This document shows, piece after piece, positions 1-6,365 of a DNA stretch of 11,733 bases. Location: assembly GCA_009838595.1 (NCBI GenBank), contig VXRI01000126.1, positions 219-11,951 of the forward strand, written 5' to 3'. How positions within the stretch are numbered: the first letter of the stretch is position 1; each line of letters opens with the position of its first letter. Under the pieces are notes generated by a model. It saw only the letters and a list, made by a program, of their open reading frames with translations. It was not told where the DNA came from and did no database searches. The stretch comes from Chloroflexota bacterium. GTDB taxonomy: Bacteria; Chloroflexota; Dehalococcoidia; Lucifugimonadales; JADFKI01. Position numbers and translations under genes: made by a program.

Positions 1-79
1 TTCGTCGGCAGCGGCCGTTGGTTATAAGACACAGGACCAGCCCCACGAGGGCGGGCAGCAAAAACGCCGGCTTGCGCAT
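1..79 (-). CDS. N-terminus of a secreted or membrane-anchored protein (partial, unknown function)
   Basis: The minus strand reads ATG at 79 and stays open for 26 codons to the window edge. The peptide begins MRKPAFLLPALVGLVLCLIT: two basic residues followed by a hydrophobic run, which is a signal peptide or N-terminal membrane anchor. An AAGGAG ribosome binding site lies at 86-91, about 6-7 bases before the ATG, so the start is well supported. The rest of the gene lies outside the window, so no function can be given. It is transcribed away from the decayed region to its right. Confidence 0.7.
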   Translation of the reverse strand, partial: MRKPAFLLPALVGLVLCLITNGRCRR

Positions 80-105
80 GGTTATCTCCTTACCATTTGG
101 GTTAT

Positions 106-127
106 CGCCGGCGCGGAGGGGCCGGCG
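106..127 (-). other. Hairpin in the 5' leader of the partial gene
   Basis: CGCCGGC at 106-112 is perfectly complementary to GCCGGCG at 121-127, giving a 7-bp GC-only stem with an 8-base loop. It lies between the candidate promoter (156-164) and the ribosome binding site (86-91) of the minus-strand gene, so it would form in that gene's leader. A role in expression is inference; GC-rich DNA produces such stems by chance fairly often. Confidence 0.35.
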
Positions 128-155
128 AACTGTCGACGTCATCTTGTCACCAGAA

Positions 156-164
156 ATTGTAGCA
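156..164 (-). promoter_or_regulatory. Candidate extended -10 promoter for the partial minus-strand gene
   Basis: On the minus strand the bases read TGCTACAAT, a TGn extension followed by TACAAT (5 of 6 to the sigma-70 -10 consensus). No good -35 is present at the expected distance, which extended -10 promoters tolerate. Transcription would start near 149 and leave a leader of about 70 bases containing the 106-127 hairpin. Confidence 0.4.
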
Positions 165-343
165 CATTGACGGCCAGCATTGGCTGCCTTACTGGTGCGG
201 ATTAGGGAAATTCGCCGGAATCGCGGAACCGGTATTGGGCAGGGTCAATCTGGTGAGAAGGCTTCCGCGCTGATACTGCCGGCGAGAGACGTCGTTTGGG
301 GAACACGCAGCATGGGGCAGGACAGGCAGAGTCATGACAGCGC

Positions 344-626
344 TTACCCGTCCACCTTGGGGAACACGTCTTGCACCAGGGCTTCCATGGTGTCCAGCAG
401 CCGTTGCAGGTTGCCGCAGTCGTGGCAGTTAATCTGGAATTCGTCCAGGCCGGATTCCTGCCGGTAGCGGTTGATGTCCGACGCCATCTGCTCGACGGAT
501 CTGTAGCCCGTTGCCGGTCGCTGTCGGCAACGGAATGACCCGATATGCTGCTGATGTTCACCCGAAAGCTCGTCCGCACTCGATCTCGGCCGACACTTCG
601 TTGAGGTACTGCCAGTTGCTGACAGG
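344..626 (-). pseudogene. C-terminal remnant of an LLM-class flavin-dependent oxidoreductase
   Basis: The clearest part, in the minus frame ending at the TAA at 344-346, reads SVEQMASDINRYRQESGLDE, then FQINCHDCGNLQRLLDTMEA, and ends VFPKVDG. This resembles the last strand-helix unit of luciferase-like (LLM, F420 or FMN dependent) TIM-barrel oxidoreductases, where a (G)SVEQ/TPEQ helix, a xDEF strand and a final helix are typical. Upstream, plausible continuation (NWQYLNEVSAEIECGRAF, then RVNISSISGHSVADSDRQRA) lies in two other frames, so at least two frameshifts are needed. The first two thirds of the protein, roughly 250 residues, are missing. The right end runs into the truncated XRE regulator near 600-630. 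Family assignment rests on about 55 residues and is moderately sure; loss of function is clear. Confidence 0.55.
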
Positions 627-941
627 GTGGGCACTGGCGTGTTGGCCTCCTACCTCTCCCAGATCGAAAGGGGAGTGAGTCAGCACGGCACCAACGTGGT
701 TCACAAGCTGGCCGACCTGTACAACGGGGACTCCCAGCAGGTGCTCCGACGGGCCGGCCACGGGCCGCACCGACCCCTACGGCGACGAGGCCATGGACGT
801 GGAGCGGGCCTACCAGTTTTGTGCTGGGCCGCCCCTGCCTTCCGGATGGGCACCCGTCCTGACGGTCCGCTCACCATCAACGCCAAGCGGTTCATCGTGG
901 AGATGTACGAGAAGTTCACTGGCAAGAGGCTTCTGGAATGA
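600..941 (+). pseudogene. XRE-family helix-turn-helix regulator, frameshifted
   Basis: In the frame of 627 the sequence reads VADRVGTGVLASYLSQIERG, then VSQ...NVVHKLADLYNGDSQQVLRRAG. This is the recognition half of an XRE (lambda-Cro-like) DNA-binding domain: YLSQIERG followed by the KLADLY helix is its hallmark. After about 760 the sense continues in another frame (TDPYGDEAMDVERAYQF), and from about 835 returns to the first frame (FRMGTRPDGPLTINAKRFIV, then EMYEKFTGKRLLE and a TGA at 939-941). At least two indels are therefore present, and the first HTH helix and its start codon cannot be found. The stop overlaps ATG codons at 938 and 941 in an ATGA arrangement, showing it was once translationally coupled to the ImmA/IrrE-like gene that follows. 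XRE plus ImmA pairs commonly control mobile elements or stress responses. Confidence 0.6.
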
Positions 942-1872
942 TGCAGAACACCCTGGCGGCTTCTGCCGCGCCCTGCTGGACGATGACAACCCTGGCAAAC
1001 CCCATGACCCGGAGGGATTGGCCGCGCGTTTCGTGGACTATTTTGGGCTGTCGGTCCGCCCCTCCCTGGAAGAGTTGAACGACCTTGCTGAGCAAGCCGG
1101 GTTCGGGACCGTGCGGGAGGGACAGATGGATGGGCTGAAAGGCGCCCACGTCGGCCATCCCGGATGCGAGTACCATATCTACCACCGGGATGACCTGTGG
1201 GAAGCCGCCAAGGCCCAGACCATACTCCATGAGCTGTACGAGATCACCCTGGATCGGTTGGCTGAAATCCACTCGCACGGAGTGCCCGTCCCCTCCGGAC
1301 CTGACCCCGTGATCTGCCGGCAGGCAGAACGCTTTGCGGCGGCGGTATTGATGCAGCCGGACATCTTTCTTTCCTACGCCCAGGCCAGCGGGCTGGACCT
1401 GGTGCCCCTCCAAGACGCCTTCGGCTGCGCCTACTCCTCGGTAGCCCTGCGCCTGGCCGAAGTGGTGGCCCGTCCCTGTTAGTAGTCCTGTACGAGGGCG
1501 AGGAGCGAGGCGACCCGGCAGGCTGGACCAAGCCTGCCATGCTGAGGTCCCGGGTAGTGCGGAGGACGGCGGGTTTCGAGGCGCGCCGTTCTGGCTGATG
1601 AACGGACAGAGGGGAGGAATGCCCCGCAAGCGCGAGTCCCTACCCGCCGACTCCCTGGCGGAGCAAGTAGCCCATAGTGGTAGATCGGAGTACGCCGAGG
1701 CGGATGGGCTGCCGTCATTGCCAAGCCCATCCTGTGGCGGGGCTGGCTGACAAAGGCGATCGTCGTTGCCGTGCCTTGGGAGCGCCGCAGGATCCTGGAA
1801 CCGCAGTTGAGCCGGCGGCAGTATCAGCCTTATCCCGGGTTCGACACCAGCTCGGCGACTGCCGCGCCTTGA
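938..1872 (+). pseudogene. ImmA/IrrE-like peptidase-fold protein, multiply frameshifted
   Basis: The longest open stretch (about 945-1479) carries ALLDDDNPGKPHDPEGLAAR, then FVDYFGLSVRPSLEELNDLA and QTILHELYEITLDRLAEIH, followed by a RQAERFAAAVLM helix. This is the layout of ImmA/IrrE (DUF955) zinc peptidases that partner XRE regulators. In the canonical HExxH motif the second His is Glu here (HELYE, codons 1228-1242), and the usual Glu just before the ERFAA/NRFAA helix is Gln, so metal binding may have been weak even before decay. The original start was probably ATG 938 or 941, in a different frame. After 1479 the likely C-terminal domain continues in three successive frames (LLVVLYEGEERGDPAGWTKP; MPRKRESLPADSLAEQ; VIAKPILWRGWLTKAIVVAV), ending at TGA 1870-1872. 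A stop at 1596-1598 also interrupts it. Confidence 0.55.
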
Positions 1873-1900
1873 CGGGCTGTGTCGGATGTCCAATAATCAA

Positions 1901-1921
1901 ATGTAAGACACATCATTACAT
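1901..1921. promoter_or_regulatory. Inverted repeat, possible operator upstream of the RHH gene
   Basis: ATGTAA at 1901-1906 is the exact reverse complement of TTACAT at 1916-1921, with a 9-base spacer. An inner ATGT/ACAT pair (1901-1904 and 1910-1913) adds a second small symmetry. It lies about 30 bases before the ribbon-helix-helix coding sequence. RHH repressors often bind short repeats upstream of their own genes, so an operator role is reasonable, but the arms are short and only one copy is seen. Confidence 0.3.
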
Positions 1922-1951
1922 CACGCGGCAAAAAGAGAGACGCCGCCACGT

Positions 1952-2135
1952 AGAAAGACCATCACAATTTCCCTGCCCTCGGAGATGTATGAAGAGGTGC
2001 AGTGGATAAAGGACGAGGAGAGCCGGGACATGAGCGATCTGGTGCGCGAGGCCCCTGCGCTGGTGCATGGAAGATAGAGAGTTGCGCCGTGAGGCCCGCT
2101 TGGAACGGCTGCGCGTTCCCGCCAAGCCAATCAGT
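1952..2135 (+). pseudogene. Ribbon-helix-helix (CopG/Arc-type) DNA-binding protein, frameshifted
   Basis: The reading RKTITISLPSEMYEEVQWIK, then DEESRDMSDLVREAL, is a classic RHH domain: a short beta strand (TITISLP) followed by two helices, with the SDLVREAL helix typical. The frame breaks at the CCCC run at 2052-2055; removing one C restores REALRWCMEDRELRREARLERLR in the frame that leads toward the recombinase. No in-frame ATG or GTG precedes the domain. The end is uncertain: the corrected frame runs on without a stop into the recombinase start at 2160, while a one-base shift gives a TGA just before the recombinase ribosome binding site. A small regulator of the recombinase is the simplest reading. 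Confidence 0.6.
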
Positions 2136-2159
2136 CAGCTGATGATGGAGGACGGAACG

Positions 2160-3646
2160 ATGAGTAAGCAGAACGAGCTGACCCCGGCTGCCCTTTATGC
2201 CCGCGTTTCCAGCGACCGCCAGGACGTGGACATCTCCGTGCCGCCCAACTCCGCGCCCTGCGCGACTACGCTGACAAGAACGGCTACCTGGTGGTCTGAG
2301 AGTACGTCGACGAGGCCGAGAGCGGCAGGATTGCCGACCGCCTCAGTTCAGGAAGATGCTGGACGAGGCGTCCAGGCCCGAAGCGCCCTTCCGGGAGATT
2401 TTGGTCTGGAAGTTTTCACGGTTCACCCGCAAGCGGGAACGCGCCGTGGCCTTCAAGTCCATGCTCCGCAGAAAGGGCATCCGCGTCGTCTCCATCACCG
2501 AGCACGTCGACGACACCTCCACTGGCAAGTTGATGGATGCCATCATCAAGTCCGTGGACGAATTATATAGCGAGAATCTTGCCCAGGAAGTGACGTGGGG
2601 GATGCTCGATGCCGCCTCCCGCGGCTTCTGGATGACTACCAACGCCCCCTACGGCTATCGGCGGGTTTACGTCCAGGATGGCGTCAAGAAGCGCCCGCCT
2701 GGAACTCAACCTGCCCGCCGACGCCGTAGTCCGCCGCATCTTTAACCTCACATCCAGGGGCAAAGCCTCTCTGGACGTCCTCAAGACCCTCAACGCCGAG
2801 GGCATACCCTCGCCCAGAGGCAAGCAGTGGCGCAAGACCACCGTTCACAAGGTACTCGCCAACGAAGCCTATACCGGCACTTTGGTCTGGGGCCAGAAGG
2901 ACAAAGACCGCCATGAGTCGGTGCGGGTGGAGAACGCCTTCCCTGCCATCCTGTCCCAGGAAGAGTTCGACCGAACCAGGAGGATTGATGGAAGCCCGCG
3001 CTCTGGTGGTCGCGCATCCTCGCCGCGCCGCCAGCCCTTACCTGCTCAGTGGTCTGGCCCGGTGCGAACCATGCAACAAGGCCCTCACCGCCGCCGAAGC
3101 CAAGAGCGGCAGGTACACCTACTACGTCTGCCAGTCTCTGCTCAAGCAGGGCAGCGGAACTTGCGACACCCCCAGGCTGAATGCCAAGTCCTTCGAGGAC
3201 ATCATCGTCTCCAACATCCGGGACCACATCCTCACCGAGTCCAACATCCGCGACCTGGTGAAACTGCTGGATGAGGAGATGGACGGCTTGGCTCGGGAGC
3301 AGCGGCAGAACCTCTGGATACCATCAAGGCTGATCTGGAAGAGGTCCAGCGCAAGCTAGACCGCATCTGGCGCTTCGTGGATATCACCGACCTGGATATG
3401 GCAGACGCCTCGGAGCGTATCCTGGAGCACCGTCACCGGCGGGAACAATTGGAAGCCGCCGCCGAGAAGGCCCGGGCCGTGCTGTCCCAGAGGCGGGAAT
3501 TGCTGGACAGCACCTACGTGATCGCCGCCTTTGCCAGCGAAATGAGCGAGTTCCTCAGGACCAGCGGGTTGACCGAGACCAAGGCCTTCGTCCGTTCCTT
3601 CGTCAAGGAGGTGCCGGTGCGGCCCGGCGGAGCGACGATAATCTAA
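2160..3646 (+). pseudogene. Large serine recombinase (resolvase/integrase family), decayed
   Basis: Translation probably began at ATG 2160, preceded by GGAGGA at 2147-2152. Domains in order: resolvase N-terminal catalytic domain (LYARVSSDRQDVD, predicted nucleophile Ser17; later EILVWKFSRFTRKRERAVAF); recombinase domain (APYGYRRV..., then GIPSPRGKQWRKTTVHKVLA, NEAYTGTLVWG); zinc ribbon with Cys codons at 3063, 3072, 3129 and 3162; then a coiled coil (LDTIKADLEEVQRKLDRIWR, ILEHRHRREQLEAAAEKARA) and the terminal VRSFVKEVPVRPGG. Restored length would be near 490 residues, usual for the family. Frame changes lie near 2240, 2340, 2700, 3000 and 3320, and a TGA at 2297-2299 interrupts ...KNGYLVV/EYVDEAES. 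Such enzymes integrate or excise mobile elements at att sites. It cannot make a full protein as sequenced. Confidence 0.85.
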
Positions 3647-3698
3647 ACCATTACCACGCCGGTGGACAGTCCCATAGGGGGTAAGGACGCCGCTGAAA

Positions 3699-3714
3699 CC
3701 GCCCTGAACGGCGG
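3699..3714 (-). terminator. Weak hairpin terminator candidate downstream of tRNA-Lys
   Basis: CCGCC (3699-3703) pairs with GGCGG (3710-3714) around a 6-base loop. On the minus strand it lies 22 bases beyond the tRNA CCA end and is followed by TTTCA, a poor T-tract. It could end the tRNA transcript. On the plus strand it follows the recombinase remnant but has no T-tract at all. Confidence 0.3.
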
Positions 3715-3735
3715 AGTTCGCAGTACAGTACCTTA

Positions 3736-3812
3736 TGGTGGGCCCGCAGGGATTCGAACCCTGGACACTCGGATTAAAAGTCCGATGCTCTACCAAGCTG
3801 AGCTACAGGCCC
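3736..3812 (-). tRNA. tRNA-Lys (anticodon UUU)
   Basis: Read on the minus strand, the gene begins GGGCCTG at 3812 and closes with CGGGCCC at 3740-3746, giving a 7-bp acceptor stem with one G-T pair. The D-arm (GTAGCTCAGCTTGGTAGAGC), the anticodon stem TCGGA/TCCGA with loop CTTTTAA (anticodon TTT), and the T-arm with GGTTCGAATCC are all standard. The discriminator is A at 3739, and CCA is encoded at 3736-3738. It decodes AAA/AAG lysine codons. Its 3' end faces the decayed serine recombinase 90 bp away, but no copy of its 3' half appears elsewhere in the window. Confidence 0.97.
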
Positions 3813-3834
3813 ACTTCGTCATGCAGCATACACA

Positions 3835-3863
3835 ATTTTAGGCGGGCTGACGGGGCGTTTCAA
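3835..3863 (-). promoter_or_regulatory. Sigma-70 promoter of tRNA-Lys
   Basis: On the minus strand, -35 TTGAAA (3858-3863) and -10 TAAAAT (3835-3840) are separated by exactly 17 bases, each matching 5 of 6 consensus positions. The mature tRNA begins 23 bases after the -10, leaving a short 5' leader for RNase P. A 7-bp inverted repeat, GGCTGAC (3845-3851) and GTCAGCC (3870-3876), brackets the -35 box. Confidence 0.65.
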
Positions 3864-3991
3864 GGTTAAGTCAGCCAGGAAGAATGCGCATTGAGTCCCT
3901 TTCGCCTATGGGATAAGGTTATGACAAGGGCAAGAACCTGCATATCAACCCGCGTCATTGCATTTGCTACGGGCAAAAATGAACCTTCTTA

Positions 3992-4058
3992 CTTCCCGTG
4001 GGAAGAAATGTCTAACACAGTCTAACGCTGATGCCTATTGACCAATGATGCTCATTGG
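3992..4058. other. Two short hairpins downstream of lepB; rest of 3864-4071 unexplained
   Basis: CTTCCC (3992-3997) and GGGAAG (4000-4005) form one inverted repeat. CCAATGA (4042-4048) and TCATTGG (4052-4058) form a 7-bp stem with a 3-base loop, 14 bases beyond the lepB stop on the minus strand. Neither is followed by a T-tract on that strand, so they are at best imperfect terminators. The remaining sequence between the tRNA promoter and lepB shows no gene. Confidence 0.3.
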
Positions 4059-4071
4059 CTGCACGAATTCA

Positions 4072-4698
4072 TCACTGATACCCTTTAACTGCCGACGCCG
4101 ACGCGCTAAACACCTGCTCTGTCGGGAAGACGTGAATTTCGTGAGGCGGCCAGTATCGCACCCAAGCCCTGCCGACGATGTGCTCCAGTGGCACGGTACC
4201 CCAATCGCGCGAGTCGTTGCTGTGCCGGCGGTTGTCGCCCATCACGAAGTAGGAATTCGCTGGCACGATGAACTCTTCCATCTCGTCGAAATCATCTAGC
4301 TCTGCGTAGTCTTCCTGCAGCCGCGTGCCGTTGATGTACGTGCGCCCGTTGCGAATCTCCACCATGTCGCCCGGTACGCCCATCACACGCTTCACGAAAT
4401 CTCTAGTCGGGTCTTCCGGAGCGTTGAACACGACCACTTCTCCGCGCTGTGGAGGATGGAATGGGAAAATGTGGCTGCCCGGCGATTCATCGTCCTTGTG
4501 CGCGGCGATGTCAACGGTCTCGCCCACGTTCAGATGTCGGTAGATGACCTTGTTGACCAGAAGATACTGCCCCTGCGACAGCGTCGGGTACATGCTCGCG
4601 CCTTCGACCTGATAAGTCTGCACGGTGAATTGTATGCCGATGAACAGCAGCAACGACAGGATTATCGTCTCGATTATCTCTCGAATTGCGGCGCGCAT
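4072..4698 (-). CDS. lepB: Signal peptidase I
   Basis: Membrane-bound serine/lysine protease that removes signal peptides from exported proteins on the outer face of the cytoplasmic membrane. It is 208 residues, normal for short single-anchor bacterial enzymes. One N-terminal membrane segment covers residues 8-28. The catalytic Ser35 sits in the box GASMYPTL (33-40), and the general base Lys103 in DFVKRVMGVPGD (100-111). The conserved MGDNRRHSNDSRDWG box spans 153-167. Start ATG 4698 is preceded by GGAG at 4703-4706, four bases away. An acidic loop (EDYAELDDFDEMEE, 129-142) sits between the beta strands. It is transcribed divergently from the ECF sigma gene and is intact. Nothing in the neighbourhood suggests a dedicated substrate. 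Confidence 0.97.
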   Translation of the reverse strand: MRAAIREIIETIILSLLLFIGIQFTVQTYQVEGASMYPTLSQGQYLLVNKVIYRHLNVGETVDIAAHKDDESPGSHIFPFHPPQRGEVVVFNAPEDPTRDFVKRVMGVPGDMVEIRNGRTYINGTRLQEDYAELDDFDEMEEFIVPANSYFVMGDNRRHSNDSRDWGTVPLEHIVGRAWVRYWPPHEIHVFPTEQVFSASASAVKGYQ

Positions 4699-4863
4699 CT
4701 GTCTCCGTTGTCGGTGTTCACGGTTGTCTTGGGTGATGACTTGCTTTCACGCCCATCCTAGCGTTTACGCGTCAAGCCTTTACCTATAGAGAATGAAGGG
4801 AATCGTACGAATCGGGTGAATTACAATGGCGCATGTATTATAGCGTAATAAGGTGGCGGCAAA

Positions 4864-4869
4864 TATAAT
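4864..4869 (+). promoter_or_regulatory. Consensus -10 (TATAAT) placing transcription start at the sigma-factor ATG
   Basis: A perfect TATAAT at 4864-4869 is followed by six bases and then the ATG at 4876, so transcription would be expected to start at or next to the A of the start codon, giving a leaderless mRNA. The -35 position (4841-4846, TAGCGT) is poor. The only Shine-Dalgarno-like run, AAGGTGG at 4850-4856, is 19 bases from the ATG, too far to serve. A second symmetrical AT-rich stretch, TATTA-tagcg-TAATA (4836-4850), lies just upstream. Confidence 0.45.
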
Positions 4870-4875
4870 TCTCTC

Positions 4876-5463
4876 ATGAACATCGGCGATTTGGAGCTTA
4901 TCAGACGCAGCAAAGAAGGCGACCTCAACGCGTTCAACGAGATTGTCGAACGCTACCATAGGCAGGTTTTCAATACCGCCGCGCGCATTCTAGGCAGCAC
5001 CGCGCACGCCGATGACGCCACGCAGGAGACTTTCATCTCCGCCTACCGCGCAATAGGCAAGTTTCGCGGCGTGAACCTTGCGCCGTGGCTGCTGCGAATC
5101 GCCAAGAATCAGTGCTACGACATGCTCCGCGCAATGCGCCGCCGTCCCGCCGATTCGCTCGAAGGAAACTTGATGAACCCTTCGTTCCAGCCGGTAGAGC
5201 GCGGCGGCGGTCCGGAAGAAGCGACACTGCTATCCGAACTCGCGGCGGAAATCCAGCGCGCCATACTCACATTGCCCGAAAGCCAGCGTCTGATTATCAC
5301 GCTGGTCGATGTGCAAGGCTTTAGCTACGATGCGGCGGCGCAGGTGGCGGGCATATCCAAAGGCACGGTCAAGTCGCGGCTGAGCCGTGCCAGAGCACGT
5401 GTCCGCGACCATCTGCGCGGCGCAGGGGAACTTTTGCCGCCCGAATTTCGTCAAACATTATAA
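4876..5463 (+). CDS. ECF-type RNA polymerase sigma factor
   Basis: A group-4 (extracytoplasmic function) sigma factor of 195 residues. Sigma region 2 covers about residues 14-86, with the DDATQETFISAYRAIGKFRG stretch (46-65) and PWLLRIAKNQCYDMLR (70-85) for core binding and -10 recognition. Region 4 covers 133-180: LPESQRLIITLVDVQGFSYD then a helix-turn-helix AAQVAGISKGTVKSRLSRAR. There is no region 1 or 3, as expected of the class. The start at 4876 is the only one available, since a TAA at 4849-4851 lies in frame upstream with no start between. The anti-sigma gene begins 23 bases after the stop, so the pair is co-transcribed. It directs RNA polymerase to stress promoters when the anti-sigma releases it; target promoters cannot be identified from the window. 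Confidence 0.95.
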   Translation: MNIGDLELIRRSKEGDLNAFNEIVERYHRQVFNTAARILGSTAHADDATQETFISAYRAIGKFRGVNLAPWLLRIAKNQCYDMLRAMRRRPADSLEGNLMNPSFQPVERGGGPEEATLLSELAAEIQRAILTLPESQRLIITLVDVQGFSYDAAAQVAGISKGTVKSRLSRARARVRDHLRGAGELLPPEFRQTL

Positions 5464-5486
5464 CGGTGCAATACACGAGCTAATCC

Positions 5487-6290
5487 ATGAGCGCCATAAG
5501 CACATTCTTGAAAAACAGACGATGCGCCAAAATCCGGTCGCTGCTATCGGCGTATATCGACGGCGAAACCAGCGCATCGGAATCGCGCCGCGTGCAAGAA
5601 CATCTGTCAACCTGTGCTGAGTGCGCCGCCAAACTAGAATCGCTGCAAGCCACTACAATTCTGATAGGACGCCTACCTCAACTCGAACCGCCCCGTTCGT
5701 ACGCGTTGACAGCCGCCGCCTTCGCGGAATCAGCACCGCAGCGCCGGTTCCTATCGTTCGAGACATTCCTGGGAGGGATGGCAACCGCGGGCGCGGCTTC
5801 GCTGGTCGTGGTGCTCGTGGTAGGATTGGTGTTCCTTGGGCGTCTGGGCTTTATGGGGGCGGTTAATGAGCCAGCTCCCGCCGCTGCTCCCGCCGCACCT
5901 GCCCAATCGATGGCTGCGCCCGCCCTTGCAGCGGACATGCCACAAGTTGCACTCGCTCCTACGACTGCTCCGGCGGCAGAGCGTGCACCGTATAGCGTGT
6001 CACATACGGGGACAGAGCAGGGAAGCGAAGAGGGCGCAATAGAACACGCCTCCATTGACGACGCGAACGTCGAGGCAATCGCAGAAACGCATATTGCGGC
6101 GCAGGCGAAATCGGTTGAAGCCCAGGCAACTGAGCAATCTGCGCCAAGTGAGGCTACGACTCCGGTGTGGGCGCTAGTGGCGATTGTCGGCGCGGCACTC
6201 GCGGCTGCTGCGGTGACTGCCGTCGGACTGATGCGAAGGCGGGCGACAAACAACATCGATGAACGGAATGAGCAGGATGGGAACAATTAG
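5487..6290 (+). CDS. Zinc-finger anti-sigma factor with two membrane segments
   Basis: The N-terminal zf-HC2 (ZAS) domain has Cys13, His39, Cys43 and Cys46 in the C-x25-H-x3-C-x2-C arrangement that wraps and inhibits an ECF sigma factor. A linker PPRSYALT (68-75) follows; similar motifs occur, as I recall, in Chloroflexota anti-sigma proteins. Membrane segment 1 spans about 98-118. Then come about 107 Ala/Pro-rich, acidic residues, predicted outside the membrane. Segment 2 covers 227-249 and is followed by a basic RRR and an 18-residue cytoplasmic tail. Most ZAS anti-sigmas have one pass, so the second anchor is notable. No ribosome binding site precedes ATG 5487, so translation probably depends on coupling to the sigma gene. 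The partner is almost certainly the sigma factor just upstream. Confidence 0.85.
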   Translation: MSAISTFLKNRRCAKIRSLLSAYIDGETSASESRRVQEHLSTCAECAAKLESLQATTILIGRLPQLEPPRSYALTAAAFAESAPQRRFLSFETFLGGMATAGAASLVVVLVVGLVFLGRLGFMGAVNEPAPAAAPAAPAQSMAAPALAADMPQVALAPTTAPAAERAPYSVSHTGTEQGSEEGAIEHASIDDANVEAIAETHIAAQAKSVEAQATEQSAPSEATTPVWALVAIVGAALAAAAVTAVGLMRRRATNNIDERNEQDGNN

Positions 6291-6365
6291 CGTCTTTCTA
6301 TCGTTATATGATATGAATGGTAAACGGATGCTCAAAATTGAAAGGAAAGAAATAGGAGGAATGCG

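Noticed and set aside
180..467. Plus-strand open frame of 95 codons near the left end
   Set aside because: No family resemblance or ribosome binding site, and it runs antisense to the recognisable LLM remnant. The stretch 165-343 shows no gene on either strand.
916..1893. Long minus-strand open frame (325 codons) across the XRE/ImmA region
   Set aside because: Its translation is low-complexity and Pro/Arg/Gly rich with no recognisable domain, while the plus strand carries clear HTH and ImmA/IrrE-like motifs. It is a GC-driven shadow.
5678..6286. Minus-strand open frame of 202 codons opposite the anti-sigma gene
   Set aside because: It arises from the Ala-rich codons of the plus-strand gene; its own translation is Ala/Ser repeats without motifs.
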